44,715 bases of DNA, from contig JAFZXN010000008.1 of NCBI GenBank assembly GCA_017616695.1, positions 1-44,715 on the forward strand. The letters run 5' to 3'. This DNA comes from Clostridia bacterium (lineage in GTDB: Bacteria > Bacillota > Clostridia > Christensenellales > Borkfalkiaceae). The notes under the pieces are model-generated. The model had not been told where the DNA came from, made no database searches, and saw only the letters and a list, made by a program, of their open reading frames with translations. Within the stretch, counting starts at the first letter, position 1. Each line of letters begins with the position of its first letter. Shown one piece after another: positions 8,864 to 18,225 of this stretch. The position numbers were made by a program, and so were the translations under genes.

Positions 8864-11161
8864 ATGATAGTTTCAAGCAATAGCAAAACCGAATACGACG
8901 TCAGCAAGATAGAAGAAATAGCCCAAAAATTTGGGCTATTTTCCGAAACTGCGGAAATACTTTATAACCGCGGGATAAAAAGCGACGAAGAGATAAAAGG
9001 TTTTCTCAATCCCGGGAAACACAGGTTTTCGGATCCGTATCTTCTTGCCGGCGTCAAAGAGACGGTCGAACGCATAGATATGGCTAAAGAGAGCGGGGAA
9101 ACCGTCATCGTTTACGGCGATTACGATGCGGACGGCGTTACGGCAACGACCGTTTTGACTTCCGCGCTCGCCGAATACGGTGTGAACGTCATTCCCTTCG
9201 TTCCCGAACGTGCCGCAGGCTACGGTTTGAACAATGAAACTATCGACGCTCTCATCGAAGAGCATTTTCCCGACCTTATAATTACCGTCGACTGCGGCAT
9301 AAGCTGCCGCGATCAGGTGGAATACATCAAAAATCTCGGTGTGGACGTGATAGTTACCGACCATCACGAACTCCCCGATATTCTGCCCGATTGTCTTTGC
9401 GTAAACTGCAAATTGCCGTCCGAAAGCAATTTTCCGTGGCTTTGCGGTGCGGGCGTTGCGTTCAAGATAGCTTGCGCTCTTTTAAAAGAAAAGGCGTATA
9501 AATATCTCGACCTCGTTGCGATAGCGACGATAGCCGACAGTATGCCGCTCATCGGCGAAAACCGCGATATCGTTTACGAAGGCGTAAAGCTTATCAAAAG
9601 CGGCAAGGCGTCCGCTCCCGTCAACGAGCTTATAGCCGTCTGCAACGTTAAGGAAGTTACCGCAACGAGCCTTGCTTTTACCATAGCTCCGCGTATAAAC
9701 GCCGCCGGCAGAATGGGCGACGCGTCTTCCGCGTTGAAACTTATGCTTGCCAAGGACAAAGAGAGCATCGAAAGGCTTGCGTTAAGGCTCAATTCTTTCA
9801 ACCAAAGGCGACAGCTCGACTGCGAAACGCTGTATAAAAGCGCTCGCGAAAAGCTCGTCAATCAGGCTTACGATAAAAAGATAGTCGTTTTGCAGGACGA
9901 TACCTGGAACGGCGGCCTCGTAGGAATAATAGCCGCAAGGCTCGTGGAAGAATTTTCACGCCCCGTTATCCTTTTCGTCAACAACGACGGAAAGTTGCAC
10001 GGCTCGGCACGTTCCATAGACGCTATCAACATTTACGAGGCGATATCCGCTTGTAAATCTCATCTTATAGATTTCGGCGGGCACGGACAGGCCGCCGGCA
10101 TAACCATCGCCATCGAGGATTATGAGGGTTTCAGACAGGATATAGAAAAGTACGTCGACGAAAAGTACGACCTTGACTGTTTCAGGCCCGAAAAATATGC
10201 CGATATCCTCCTTGACAAGCCCTTCCCGATCAAGCTTGCGAAAGAGATAAATATGCTCGAACCTTTCGGAACGGGCAATAAAAAGCCGCTTTTCGCCATT
10301 AAAGCCACGGAGCTTTTCGTAATGCCGATAAAGATAGGCTCGCCGCACTTGTCGCTGCGCAGTAAATATATAGATATGTTGTATTTCAACGCCGCAGCAA
10401 AGAAAGACCTTTTGGCCTCGGGCGCGGAAAAGCATATCATTTTCGAGCCGAACGTTTCCGTTTTTAACAGAGAAGAATCGTTAAAAGGTTACGTCAAAGA
10501 CGTTGAATACATCGTCGATCCTTCCGAAAAGATAGCCCTTGAGGCGTTCAGAGAAAGCCTTCTGACGGCTTTGAACGACAACGACGACTTCCTTTTCGTT
10601 TCCGAAAGAATGACGGAAAACCTCGTTTTAGAATTTTCAAATAAGTATTTCGGCACGATATTTGCGTTTTATAACGTGGAAAACGTGGCGCTTTATCCCG
10701 AAATAGAAAAGCTCGACCGTTCTTTATTCGAGACGGCCAACAAAAACCTCGTCAACAACGTCGTCATAGGGCCTACCGCTTTGAACGTTACGGGTTACAG
10801 GCGGATAATATATCTTGACAGACCGCTTGGCAACGTTCCGTTTTTCGGGCTGAACGAAACTTTTATCAACCGTTCGAGAAGGGCTTATCCTTTCGACAAG
10901 CTCATCACCGAAAAGCGCGTTTTCGCAGAAATATTCAAAAAATTGCGCGATAACGAATACTTTAAAGCCGAATCGAGTGCGGAATTTGCCGCAAAATGCC
11001 CGCTTGGCTATCACAAAATGCAGATAATATTCGTACTCGAAGTGTTCATCGAACTTGGTATTTTTTACTTCAATAAGGGGAATTTAAGATATAACCCGAC
11101 CGTAAAGACCAACCTCGAGGCGTCTAAAATTTATACCGAAGTCGAAAAACTCAAGCCGTAA
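8864..11161 (+). CDS. recJ: Single-stranded-DNA-specific exonuclease RecJ
   Basis: RecJ is a 5'-3' single-strand DNA exonuclease for recombination and mismatch/base excision repair. The 765-aa protein shows the DHH phosphoesterase motifs VYGDYDADGVTAT (near residue 85), TVDCGIS, TDHHELPD (near 166), RINAAGRMGD, and the DHHA1 motif FGGHGQAAG, followed by a C-terminal OB-like region. A GTG at 8855 is also in frame but lies inside the terminator tail, so the ATG at 8864 is preferred. There is no Shine-Dalgarno. In many Clostridia apt lies between recJ and the (p)ppGpp synthetase gene; it is absent here. Confidence 0.94.
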   Translation: MIVSSNSKTEYDVSKIEEIAQKFGLFSETAEILYNRGIKSDEEIKGFLNPGKHRFSDPYLLAGVKETVERIDMAKESGETVIVYGDYDADGVTATTVLTSALAEYGVNVIPFVPERAAGYGLNNETIDALIEEHFPDLIITVDCGISCRDQVEYIKNLGVDVIVTDHHELPDILPDCLCVNCKLPSESNFPWLCGAGVAFKIACALLKEKAYKYLDLVAIATIADSMPLIGENRDIVYEGVKLIKSGKASAPVNELIAVCNVKEVTATSLAFTIAPRINAAGRMGDASSALKLMLAKDKESIERLALRLNSFNQRRQLDCETLYKSAREKLVNQAYDKKIVVLQDDTWNGGLVGIIAARLVEEFSRPVILFVNNDGKLHGSARSIDAINIYEAISACKSHLIDFGGHGQAAGITIAIEDYEGFRQDIEKYVDEKYDLDCFRPEKYADILLDKPFPIKLAKEINMLEPFGTGNKKPLFAIKATELFVMPIKIGSPHLSLRSKYIDMLYFNAAAKKDLLASGAEKHIIFEPNVSVFNREESLKGYVKDVEYIVDPSEKIALEAFRESLLTALNDNDDFLFVSERMTENLVLEFSNKYFGTIFAFYNVENVALYPEIEKLDRSLFETANKNLVNNVVIGPTALNVTGYRRIIYLDRPLGNVPFFGLNETFINRSRRAYPFDKLITEKRVFAEIFKKLRDNEYFKAESSAEFAAKCPLGYHKMQIIFVLEVFIELGIFYFNKGNLRYNPTVKTNLEASKIYTEVEKLKP

Positions 11162-11241
11162 AGATGTTTTTGGGCTGATATTATATTACACGTTTAACGG
11201 ACGATGATGGGGCTTATACGCCCTGACGTTTTCGGTTTATT

Positions 11242-13380
11242 ATGTTTGAAATCCTTGAACTTATCAAAAAATGTTATCCGCCCGAAGAGGCCGAAGAAAT
11301 AATCAAAGCGTATTATTTCGCGCAAAAGGCTCACGAAGGGCAAAAACGTGCATCCGGTGAAGATTACTTTATTCATCCCTGTTGCGTAAGTAAGATACTT
11401 ATCGACCTCGGGCTTGATTATAAGACGATCTGCGCCGCGTTTTTGCATGATACGATAGAGGATACGTCGGTTTCCGAAGGCGATATCCAAAGGGAATTCG
11501 GCGACGAAGTTCTGTCGCTCGTTCAGGGCGTTACAAAGCTCGAAAAGATCGAATTCAAATCGCAAAAGGAAGAACAAGCCGAAAATTTCAAAAAAATATT
11601 TGTTTCCATGGCGCGCGATATCCGCGTTATTATCATCAAACTCGCCGACAGACTGCACAATATGCGTTCTTTGAACTTCCTGTCGCCGAGCCGTCAGCTT
11701 GCAATAGCGCATGAAACTCTCGATATTTACGCTCCGCTTGCCGGAAGGCTCGGTATTTCGCAGATAAAGTGCGAGCTTGAAGACCTGTGCTTAAAATATC
11801 TCGATCCCGAAGCGTTCGAGTATCTGAAAGTCAATATCGCCACGGAGCTGAGAGAAAGAAAGAAATTCGTCGATCTCGTCGCGAGCGAAATAAAGATCAT
11901 TTTGTCGGAATCGGGTATAAAAGGCGAAGTCATCGGAAGGCCCAAACACTTCTATTCCATCTACAAAAAGATGAAATTGAGAGAAAAAACTCTCGATCAG
12001 ATATACGATCTTTCGGCGGTCAGAGTCATCGTCGAAACGGTCGACGAATGTTACGAAATTTTAGGCAAGATCCATAAAAAATGGGTGCCCGTTCCCGGCA
12101 GGATAAAGGATTATATCGCTATGCCGAAGGCGAATATGTACCAAAGCCTTCACACTACGGTCGTCACGTCTTTCGGGCAGTACGTCGAGATACAGATCCG
12201 TACTTTCGAGATGCACAAGACCGCCGAATTCGGTATAGCCGCGCACTGGAAATATAAAGAGCAACGGACGGACGAAAACGATTTCGACAAGCGCCTTTCC
12301 TGGATAAGAGAGGTGATGGAGTGGCAGAGCGGACTTAATTCGACCGACTTTGTGGAATCTTTAAAGGGCGATATCTATTATCAGGAAGTTCTCGTTTTCA
12401 CCCCGAAGGGCGAAGTCATCAGCCTTGCGCAGGAATCTACGCCTATCGATTACGCTTACAGGATACACACCGAGGTCGGCAACAAATGCGTCGGCGCTAA
12501 AGTAAACGGAAAGATAGTTCCTTTAAGCTATAAGCTGTCGACGGGCGATATCGTCGAGATAATAACCAATAAAAACTCCAAAGGCCCGTCGTGGGACTGG
12601 CTCAAAATGGTCGCCACGCCGTCGGCACGCGCGAAGATAAAGCAGTTTTTCAAGCGCAACATGGTCGAGGAGCACGTCAAGATCGGCAAGTCGATGCTTG
12701 AAAATCAGGCGAAACTTAAAGGTTACGTCTTCTCGCAACTGCTCACCAACGCCAATTTCGAAAAGGTTTCGGAAAAGCTCAATTTCAACACGGTCGAGGA
12801 AATGTACGCAGCCGTCGGTTGCGGCGCGGTAACTCCGCAGCAGGTACTGTATAAGTTTATAGACCTTCATAAAAAGGAAGCTCCGCCACCCGTTTCCAAT
12901 TATTCCAACAACAACACCATTTCGGGAAGAGCCTCTTCGGGCGACGTGATAATTAAAGGCGTGGACGGACTTCTGATCCGCTTTGCCGGTTGCTGCAACC
13001 CCGTTCCGGGCGATAAGATAATAGGCTTCGTTTCAAGAGGGAGAGGCGTTACCGTTCACCGCGCCGACTGTCCGAACATACGAAACGAAGACAAAGAGCG
13101 TATTCTTCCCGCCGAATGGACGGGAAAAGCAGGCGAAAACTACGTCGTCAGCTTAAAGATACAGGGCACGGAAAAGGCCCCGCTTATGTATATCGTGTCT
13201 TCGGCGTGTTCGGTGTTGGGGCTGTTCTGCATCTCTTTCAACGGCAGGATAGACGCCAAAACAAAGACTTCCGTTGCAGATATGGCGGTAAGGCTCAATA
13301 AAAAAGAAGACCTCGAGGCGCTTTTGAAAAAACTGCGTGAGTCCAAAGACATTATCGACGTCTACAGAGCGATAGTATGA
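11242..13380 (+). CDS. rel: Bifunctional (p)ppGpp synthetase/hydrolase, RelA/SpoT family
   Basis: This enzyme makes and degrades the alarmone (p)ppGpp in the stringent response. Domains in order are: HD hydrolase (GQKRASGEDYFIHP, FLHDTIEDT and LADRLHNMRSL, all key residues intact), synthetase (GRPKHFYSIYKKM and YQSLHTTV, with AHWKYKE), TGS (about residues 385-445), and a C-terminal zinc-finger/ACT region with AGCCNPVPGD. At 712 aa it is typical for a Firmicute Rel with both activities. A GGGC/GCCC hairpin and TTTATTATG precede the start, with no Shine-Dalgarno. It overlaps the next gene by ATGA. Confidence 0.95.
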   Translation: MFEILELIKKCYPPEEAEEIIKAYYFAQKAHEGQKRASGEDYFIHPCCVSKILIDLGLDYKTICAAFLHDTIEDTSVSEGDIQREFGDEVLSLVQGVTKLEKIEFKSQKEEQAENFKKIFVSMARDIRVIIIKLADRLHNMRSLNFLSPSRQLAIAHETLDIYAPLAGRLGISQIKCELEDLCLKYLDPEAFEYLKVNIATELRERKKFVDLVASEIKIILSESGIKGEVIGRPKHFYSIYKKMKLREKTLDQIYDLSAVRVIVETVDECYEILGKIHKKWVPVPGRIKDYIAMPKANMYQSLHTTVVTSFGQYVEIQIRTFEMHKTAEFGIAAHWKYKEQRTDENDFDKRLSWIREVMEWQSGLNSTDFVESLKGDIYYQEVLVFTPKGEVISLAQESTPIDYAYRIHTEVGNKCVGAKVNGKIVPLSYKLSTGDIVEIITNKNSKGPSWDWLKMVATPSARAKIKQFFKRNMVEEHVKIGKSMLENQAKLKGYVFSQLLTNANFEKVSEKLNFNTVEEMYAAVGCGAVTPQQVLYKFIDLHKKEAPPPVSNYSNNNTISGRASSGDVIIKGVDGLLIRFAGCCNPVPGDKIIGFVSRGRGVTVHRADCPNIRNEDKERILPAEWTGKAGENYVVSLKIQGTEKAPLMYIVSSACSVLGLFCISFNGRIDAKTKTSVADMAVRLNKKEDLEALLKKLRESKDIIDVYRAIV

Positions 13381-13997
13381 TAAAGCGCGTTTACACGATG
13401 GCTTCCGAAAGCTATTCCAACGTGTATTTTTCGGAAAACGAAAACGGCGACGCGATCATGATAGACTGCGGTTCGAGTGAAAACGATATTGCCGATTTCG
13501 TTGCGAAAAATAGGCTTAACGTCAAAGCCGTGTTGCTCACACACGGACACTTCGATCACATCGTTGGTTTGAAATATGCCGATAATCGACTTATAGACGT
13601 GTTTATTCACGAATCGGAAGTTCCTATGCTCGCCGACGACGAACTCAATCTGTCCGCATACGTCGGTGAAAAGGTACCGCATATAAAGCGCTTTAAAACG
13701 CTTTCGGAAGGGAAATACGATATTTCCGGCTTTAACGTCGAAGTGATATATACGCCCGGGCATACGAAAGGTTCCGTTTGCTATCTTATCGACAAAAAAC
13801 TGTTTTCGGGCGATACGCTCTTTTACGGAACGTGCGGCAGGTACGATTTTCCTTCATCCGATCCTGCCGAAATGAGTAGATCGCTGAAAAAACTGTTGGC
13901 GCTCGACGCCGATCTGCCCGTTTATCCCGGGCACGGGCGCATAACTACCGTTTCAAACGAACGTAAGACTTTCGCTTACCTGATTAACCATCAATGA
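13377..13997 (+). CDS. MBL-fold metallo-hydrolase, glyoxalase II-like
   Basis: A 206-aa metallo-beta-lactamase-fold protein with the zinc motif LTHGHFDH (HxHxDH) near residue 56, a TPGHTKGSVCY histidine motif, an SGDTLF aspartate, and a C-terminal PGHG histidine. This is the full dinuclear metal site of the glyoxalase II-like group. The same neighbour is common between rel and hemZ in Clostridia; its substrate is not established. It overlaps rel by four bases (ATGA) and the next gene by four bases, so all three are probably translated by coupling. No independent ribosome site is seen. Confidence 0.88.
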   Translation: MIKRVYTMASESYSNVYFSENENGDAIMIDCGSSENDIADFVAKNRLNVKAVLLTHGHFDHIVGLKYADNRLIDVFIHESEVPMLADDELNLSAYVGEKVPHIKRFKTLSEGKYDISGFNVEVIYTPGHTKGSVCYLIDKKLFSGDTLFYGTCGRYDFPSSDPAEMSRSLKKLLALDADLPVYPGHGRITTVSNERKTFAYLINHQ

Positions 13998-15343
13998 TAA
14001 CGACCAACCTTGACAACCTTGCCTCGGAAATAGCCGAAGTCGCAAACGAGTTTTCAAAAGAGATCGACCTTACGCTAAACGCCGCATTTAACGGCGATAA
14101 AATGAGCGTCGAGGTCGTTTTTGCCGATAAAACCTATAATTACAGCTACGATTTAAAGTATGAGAACGAGCTTGAAAGGAAAAGATACGTTAAAAGGTAC
14201 GTTAAGCTTTCGGCTTATAAGACGCTTTGCGATCACTACGGCGAAAAAATGCCCTGGGGCGCGCTGACGGGGATAAGACCTACGAAACTCGCGTATCAGC
14301 AGGGCGAAAACTGGCGCGACTTTTTCATAAACGATATGCTCGTTTCTGCCGACAAGACGGAACTTGTCGGAAAGATACTTGACGCGCAAAAGCCTTATAT
14401 GGTAAAAGCGGGCGGCGTGAACGACCTTTTCGTGAGCATACCTTTCTGCCCGACGCGTTGCGCGTATTGCTCGTTTTTGTCGTGCGAAATAGGGCGTGAA
14501 AAGCACGTTAACGAATATATAGCCGCACTTATCAATGAGATCGAGGCGGCAAAACGACTCGGTTTGAACTATAGGAGCATATACGTCGGCGGTGGAACGC
14601 CCGTGTCTATAGAAACGCCGCTTTTAAAAACCGTTCTCGACGCGCTTTCCGATATAAAGACGCAGGAGTTTACCGTCGAGGCAGGGCGGCCGGACTGCAT
14701 TACCGAAGAGAAGTTAAAGCTTTTAAAGGATCACGGGGTGACGCGCGTATGCGTCAATCCGCAGACCTTTTCCGACAAAACGCTTTCGGTCATCGGAAGA
14801 AAACATTCTGTTAAAGACGTTATCGAAAAGTACGAGCTGACGAAAAGTTTCGGTTTTACGGTCAATATGGACTTGATAGCCGGCCTACCCGAAGAAACGT
14901 TTGAGGATTTCAAGTATTCGATAGATAAAGCTATCGAATTATATCCCGAAAACGTTACCGTACATACGCTGTGTCTTAAAAAAGGCTCAAAACTCAAAGA
15001 GTCGGTCGAAAGGCTTTCCGCGGGCGAAGTCGATAAAATGGTAGATTACGCTCACGCCGCGCTTTTTTCGGCGGGTTACGTTCCGTATTATCTGTATCGT
15101 CAGAAATACATGGCGGGAAACCTCGAAAACACGGGCTACGAGCGTAACGACACGGCTTGCATTTACAATATCGACATAATGGAAGAGATAGGAAGTATCG
15201 TTGCCTGCGGTGCTAACGGGGTGTCGAAAAGGGTGTTCGGCGACGAGAACAGGATAGAAAGACTTGCCGCTCCCAAGGACATTTTGACGTACTTAAATAA
15301 AATTAATCTGATTATATCGGATAAAAATGAACTTTTTGCTTAA
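13994..15343 (+). CDS. hemZ: HemZ-like radical SAM protein (coproporphyrinogen dehydrogenase family)
   Basis: A 449-aa HemN/HemW-related radical SAM enzyme. The 4Fe-4S cluster motif CxxxCxxC is seen in SIPFCPTRCAYCSF near residue 155, followed by the SAM-binding YVGGGTPVS. A poorly conserved N-terminal extension of about 150 residues is typical of HemZ as opposed to HemN. HemZ is annotated as oxygen-independent coproporphyrinogen oxidation. Many Clostridia carry it without a full haem pathway, so the true reaction is uncertain. The start overlaps the MBL gene stop (ATGA). hisS-aspS, which often follow, are absent. Confidence 0.88.
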   Translation: MITTNLDNLASEIAEVANEFSKEIDLTLNAAFNGDKMSVEVVFADKTYNYSYDLKYENELERKRYVKRYVKLSAYKTLCDHYGEKMPWGALTGIRPTKLAYQQGENWRDFFINDMLVSADKTELVGKILDAQKPYMVKAGGVNDLFVSIPFCPTRCAYCSFLSCEIGREKHVNEYIAALINEIEAAKRLGLNYRSIYVGGGTPVSIETPLLKTVLDALSDIKTQEFTVEAGRPDCITEEKLKLLKDHGVTRVCVNPQTFSDKTLSVIGRKHSVKDVIEKYELTKSFGFTVNMDLIAGLPEETFEDFKYSIDKAIELYPENVTVHTLCLKKGSKLKESVERLSAGEVDKMVDYAHAALFSAGYVPYYLYRQKYMAGNLENTGYERNDTACIYNIDIMEEIGSIVACGANGVSKRVFGDENRIERLAAPKDILTYLNKINLIISDKNELFA

Positions 15344-15349
15344 AAATTG

Positions 15350-15378
15350 TTTACAAACGGCGAAAAGTCTGCTATTAT
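15350..15378 (+). promoter_or_regulatory. Promoter of rpsO
   Basis: TTTACA (15350-15355), a 17-bp spacer and TATTAT (15373-15378) with an extended TG, located 7 bp after the hemZ stop. The leader to rpsO is about 80 bases and can fold GGTTGAG with CTCACC (about 15402-15424), a possible S15 autoregulatory site. Confidence 0.72.
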
Positions 15379-15465
15379 AATAACGTTACTTATTGCTGGG
15401 GGTTGAGAATTCTTCGACTCACCGCTCGGTTTTAAGCAAATAAAGTATTCCATAGGAGACTTAAA

Positions 15466-15729
15466 ATGGAGAAAGAAGTAAAGACAAACATTATCGAAAA
15501 GTATCAGCTTCACGAAGGCGATACGGGCTCTATCGAAGTTCAGGTAGCTTTGCTCACCGAACGCATCAATCATCTTAACGAGCATCTTGCTTTGAATAAG
15601 CACGACAATCATTCCCGCCGCGGCTTGTTGAAAATGGTCGGTCGCAGAAAGGGTTTGCTCGACTATCTCAAAGAAAAGGATATTGAAAAGTACAGAGCAT
15701 TAATCGCAAGTCTTAACCTCAGAAAGTAA
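15466..15729 (+). CDS. rpsO: 30S ribosomal protein S15
   Basis: S15 binds the central domain of 16S rRNA early in small-subunit assembly. The 87-aa protein has the family pattern [42 protein letters not shown] and a [12 protein letters not shown] end. The length is within one or two residues of other S15 proteins. The AGGAGA ribosome site fixes the start. It has its own promoter and is followed by an intrinsic terminator and then pnp, the common rpsO-pnp pairing. Confidence 0.97.
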   Translation: MEKEVKTNIIEKYQLHEGDTGSIEVQVALLTERINHLNEHLALNKHDNHSRRGLLKMVGRRKGLLDYLKEKDIEKYRALIASLNLRK

Positions 15730-15736
15730 AAAAGAA

Positions 15737-15766
15737 AAGGGTGTGTTTTTACGCACCTTTTTTTTC
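15737..15766 (+). terminator. Intrinsic terminator between rpsO and pnp
   Basis: GGTGTG (15740-15745) pairs with CGCACC (15752-15757), including a T-G wobble, and is followed by eight T. Read-through or an unidentified promoter must serve pnp. Confidence 0.78.
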
Positions 15767-15892
15767 GGTCGCTTTTTGCGTCTTATTATCGGTTTTTGTC
15801 GTCTTAAGGGCAAAAACGGGGCAATGAAGTCTACGGTGGCGTTCCGCGTCTGCCGTTTTCTATAAAAATCAGAGTCAGGACAAGGAGAAACA

Positions 15893-18025
15893 ATGTTAGA
15901 AAATCACAAAATTTTCGAAACCGAGATCGGCGGAAGAAAAGTAACCGTCGACGTCGGCAAGTACGCACAACAAGCTAACGGCTCGTGTATCGTCCGCTGC
16001 GGCGAAACGGTCGTTATGGTAAACGCAACTATGAGCGAAACTCCGAGAGAGGGTATGGACTTTTTCCCGCTGTCGGTAGATTACGAAGAAAAGATGTATG
16101 CCGTCGGCAAGATCCCCGGCAGCTTCAAACGCCGTGAAGGAAGAGCCAGCGATAAAGCGATATTGACGTCGCGCCTTATAGACAGGCCTATCCGTCCGCT
16201 TTTCCCGAAGGGGCTTTTCAACGACGTTACCGTCGTAGCGACGGCGCTTTCGGTAGATCCCGACGTAGCTCCCGAACCTTTCGCGATGCTCGGCAGCTCC
16301 ATAGCGTTATCTATTTCCGATATACCTTTCGCAGGTCCCACCGGCTCGGTGGTAGTAGGCCTCGTGGACGGTAAGTACGTCATCAACCCCGATCAGAAGC
16401 AGCGCGAAGCTTCCACGCTTCATCTTAATCTTTCCGGCACGAAGGACGCCATTATGATGGTCGAAGCCGGCGCGCAGGAGATAGAGGACGAAGAGATGAT
16501 CGGCGCTATTCTTTTCGGTCACGAAGAGATCAAAAAACAGTGCGCTTTCGTTGAACAAATGGTCGCCGAATGCGGCAAGCCCAAAAGAGAAATGGAGCTT
16601 TACCACGTTCTTCCCGAGCTTGACGAAAAGGTCAGGGAATACGCTTCCGAAAAGCTCGACTGGGCGCTCGACACTTTCGATCGTTTTGAACGTCAGGACC
16701 GTCAGGACGCCGTCGAAAAAGATTGTATAGCGTATTTCACCGCCGAAGATTACGACGGTTTTGACGGGCTCGGCCTTTCCACGGGCGACGTTATCCGTCA
16801 GATAAAAGATTCTTTATACTATATAACCAAAGAAAAGGTACGCGCCAAGATAACCAACCTCGGCGTCCGTCCCGACGGCAGGAGCCTTACGGAGATAAGA
16901 CCTATCTGGTGCGAACACGGAGTGCTTCCGAGAGTTCACGGCTCGGGCGTATTCACGAGAGGTATGACGCAGGTCATGACCACCTGTACTCTCGGCACCG
17001 TCGGCGATATCCAGAAGCTCGAAGGGCTTGACGACGAAGTCGAAAAGCGTTATATGCACCACTACAATATGCCCGGTTACGCTTCCGGCGAGGCCAAACC
17101 CATGCGCGGCCCCGGCAGGCGTGAAATAGGTCACGGCGCTTTGGCGGAACGCTCGTTGGAGCCCGTTATCCCGTCGCTCGAAGAGTTCCCGTACAGCATA
17201 CGTCTCGTGTCCGAAGTATTGTCTTCCAACGGTTCGACCTCGCAGGCTTCCGTCTGCGGCTCGACTCTTGCGCTCATGGACGCAGGCGTTCCCATCAAAC
17301 GTCCGGTCGCAGGTATTGCAATGGGGCTTATAAAAGACGTTGAAAGCGGAAAAGTTTCCGTTATGAGCGATATTCAGGGGCTTGAAGATTTCCTCGGCGA
17401 TATGGACTTTAAGGTCGCGGGTACTGTAAACGGTATCACCGCCATTCAGATGGATATCAAGATCAAAGGTATCGACGAACACATTCTCCGTCAGGCTATA
17501 AAGCAGGCGAACGAAGGCAGACATTTTATTTTAAATAAGATGCTCGAAGTTCTTCCCGAACCCAATAAAGAGCTTTCCAAATACGCTCCCAAGATCATTA
17601 CCTTCTCCATCAATCCCGATAAGATCAAAGACGTTATCGGCAGCGGCGGAAAGACCATCAATAAGATCATCGACGAAACGGGCGCCAAGATCGACATTAT
17701 GGACGACGGCAGCGTGTTCATCGCTTCTTACGAAGAGACTATCGAACCGGCGGAAAGGGCGAAAGCCATCATTATGTCCATCGCGAGAGATCTCGAAGTC
17801 GGCGATATGTTCATTTCGACGGTCGCGCGTATCCTTCCCAAAGTCGGCGCGTTCTGCGAGCTGACTCCCGGTCACGACGGTATGATACACATTTCCAAGC
17901 TCGGCCAGACCAAGAAGGTCGATTCCGTTGAAGACGTTCTTTCTATCGGCGATCAGGTCAAAGTCGAGATAATCAAGATAGGCGAGAAAGGCATAGACCT
18001 TAAGCTTTTGGAAAAATTGAGCTGA
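15893..18025 (+). CDS. pnp: Polyribonucleotide nucleotidyltransferase (PNPase)
   Basis: PNPase is the phosphorolytic 3'-5' RNA exonuclease of the RNA degradosome. The 710-aa protein has two RNase PH-like domains (first with PREGMDFFPLSVDYEEK; second, catalytic, with SNGSTSQASVCGSTLALMDAGV), a KH domain (VIGSGGKTINKI, near residue 580) and a C-terminal S1 domain (about 640-708). It is full length. The ribosome site is AAGGAG. The 163-bp leader contains a GTTTTTG/CAAAAAC hairpin, which might serve the RNase III-type autoregulation known for pnp in other bacteria; that is only an inference. Confidence 0.97.
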   Translation: MLENHKIFETEIGGRKVTVDVGKYAQQANGSCIVRCGETVVMVNATMSETPREGMDFFPLSVDYEEKMYAVGKIPGSFKRREGRASDKAILTSRLIDRPIRPLFPKGLFNDVTVVATALSVDPDVAPEPFAMLGSSIALSISDIPFAGPTGSVVVGLVDGKYVINPDQKQREASTLHLNLSGTKDAIMMVEAGAQEIEDEEMIGAILFGHEEIKKQCAFVEQMVAECGKPKREMELYHVLPELDEKVREYASEKLDWALDTFDRFERQDRQDAVEKDCIAYFTAEDYDGFDGLGLSTGDVIRQIKDSLYYITKEKVRAKITNLGVRPDGRSLTEIRPIWCEHGVLPRVHGSGVFTRGMTQVMTTCTLGTVGDIQKLEGLDDEVEKRYMHHYNMPGYASGEAKPMRGPGRREIGHGALAERSLEPVIPSLEEFPYSIRLVSEVLSSNGSTSQASVCGSTLALMDAGVPIKRPVAGIAMGLIKDVESGKVSVMSDIQGLEDFLGDMDFKVAGTVNGITAIQMDIKIKGIDEHILRQAIKQANEGRHFILNKMLEVLPEPNKELSKYAPKIITFSINPDKIKDVIGSGGKTINKIIDETGAKIDIMDDGSVFIASYEETIEPAERAKAIIMSIARDLEVGDMFISTVARILPKVGAFCELTPGHDGMIHISKLGQTKKVDSVEDVLSIGDQVKVEIIKIGEKGIDLKLLEKLS

Positions 18026-18056
18026 AATAACTTCGGCTGATTTCTATTCAAATTTT

Positions 18057-18101
18057 AAACCGCTCGAAAACGCTTTATCAGGCGCATTTGAGCGGTTTTT
18101 T
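18057..18101 (+). terminator. Intrinsic terminator of pnp
   Basis: AACCGCTC (18058-18065) pairs with GAGCGGTT (18090-18097), with an inner CGC/GCG step, followed by a six-T run. Confidence 0.82.
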
Positions 18102-18157
18102 GCACTTTTAATCAATATATTTCGATAAAAATGTGACAATAATTTAAAACAATTCTG

Positions 18158-18186
18158 TTGACAAATCTTAAAAAATCATTTATAGT
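18158..18186 (+). promoter_or_regulatory. Promoter of the lipoprotein unit
   Basis: Consensus -35 TTGACA (18158-18163), 17-bp spacer, -10 TATAGT (18181-18186), in very AT-rich DNA. Confidence 0.82.
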
Positions 18187-18225
18187 ATTATTGTAATAAT
18201 TAATCTGAAGTAGGAGGGAAAAAAC

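Noticed and set aside
11162-11241. Promoter for rel with TATTAT/TATATT
   Set aside because: No acceptable -35 at 16-18 bp from either candidate -10; not called.
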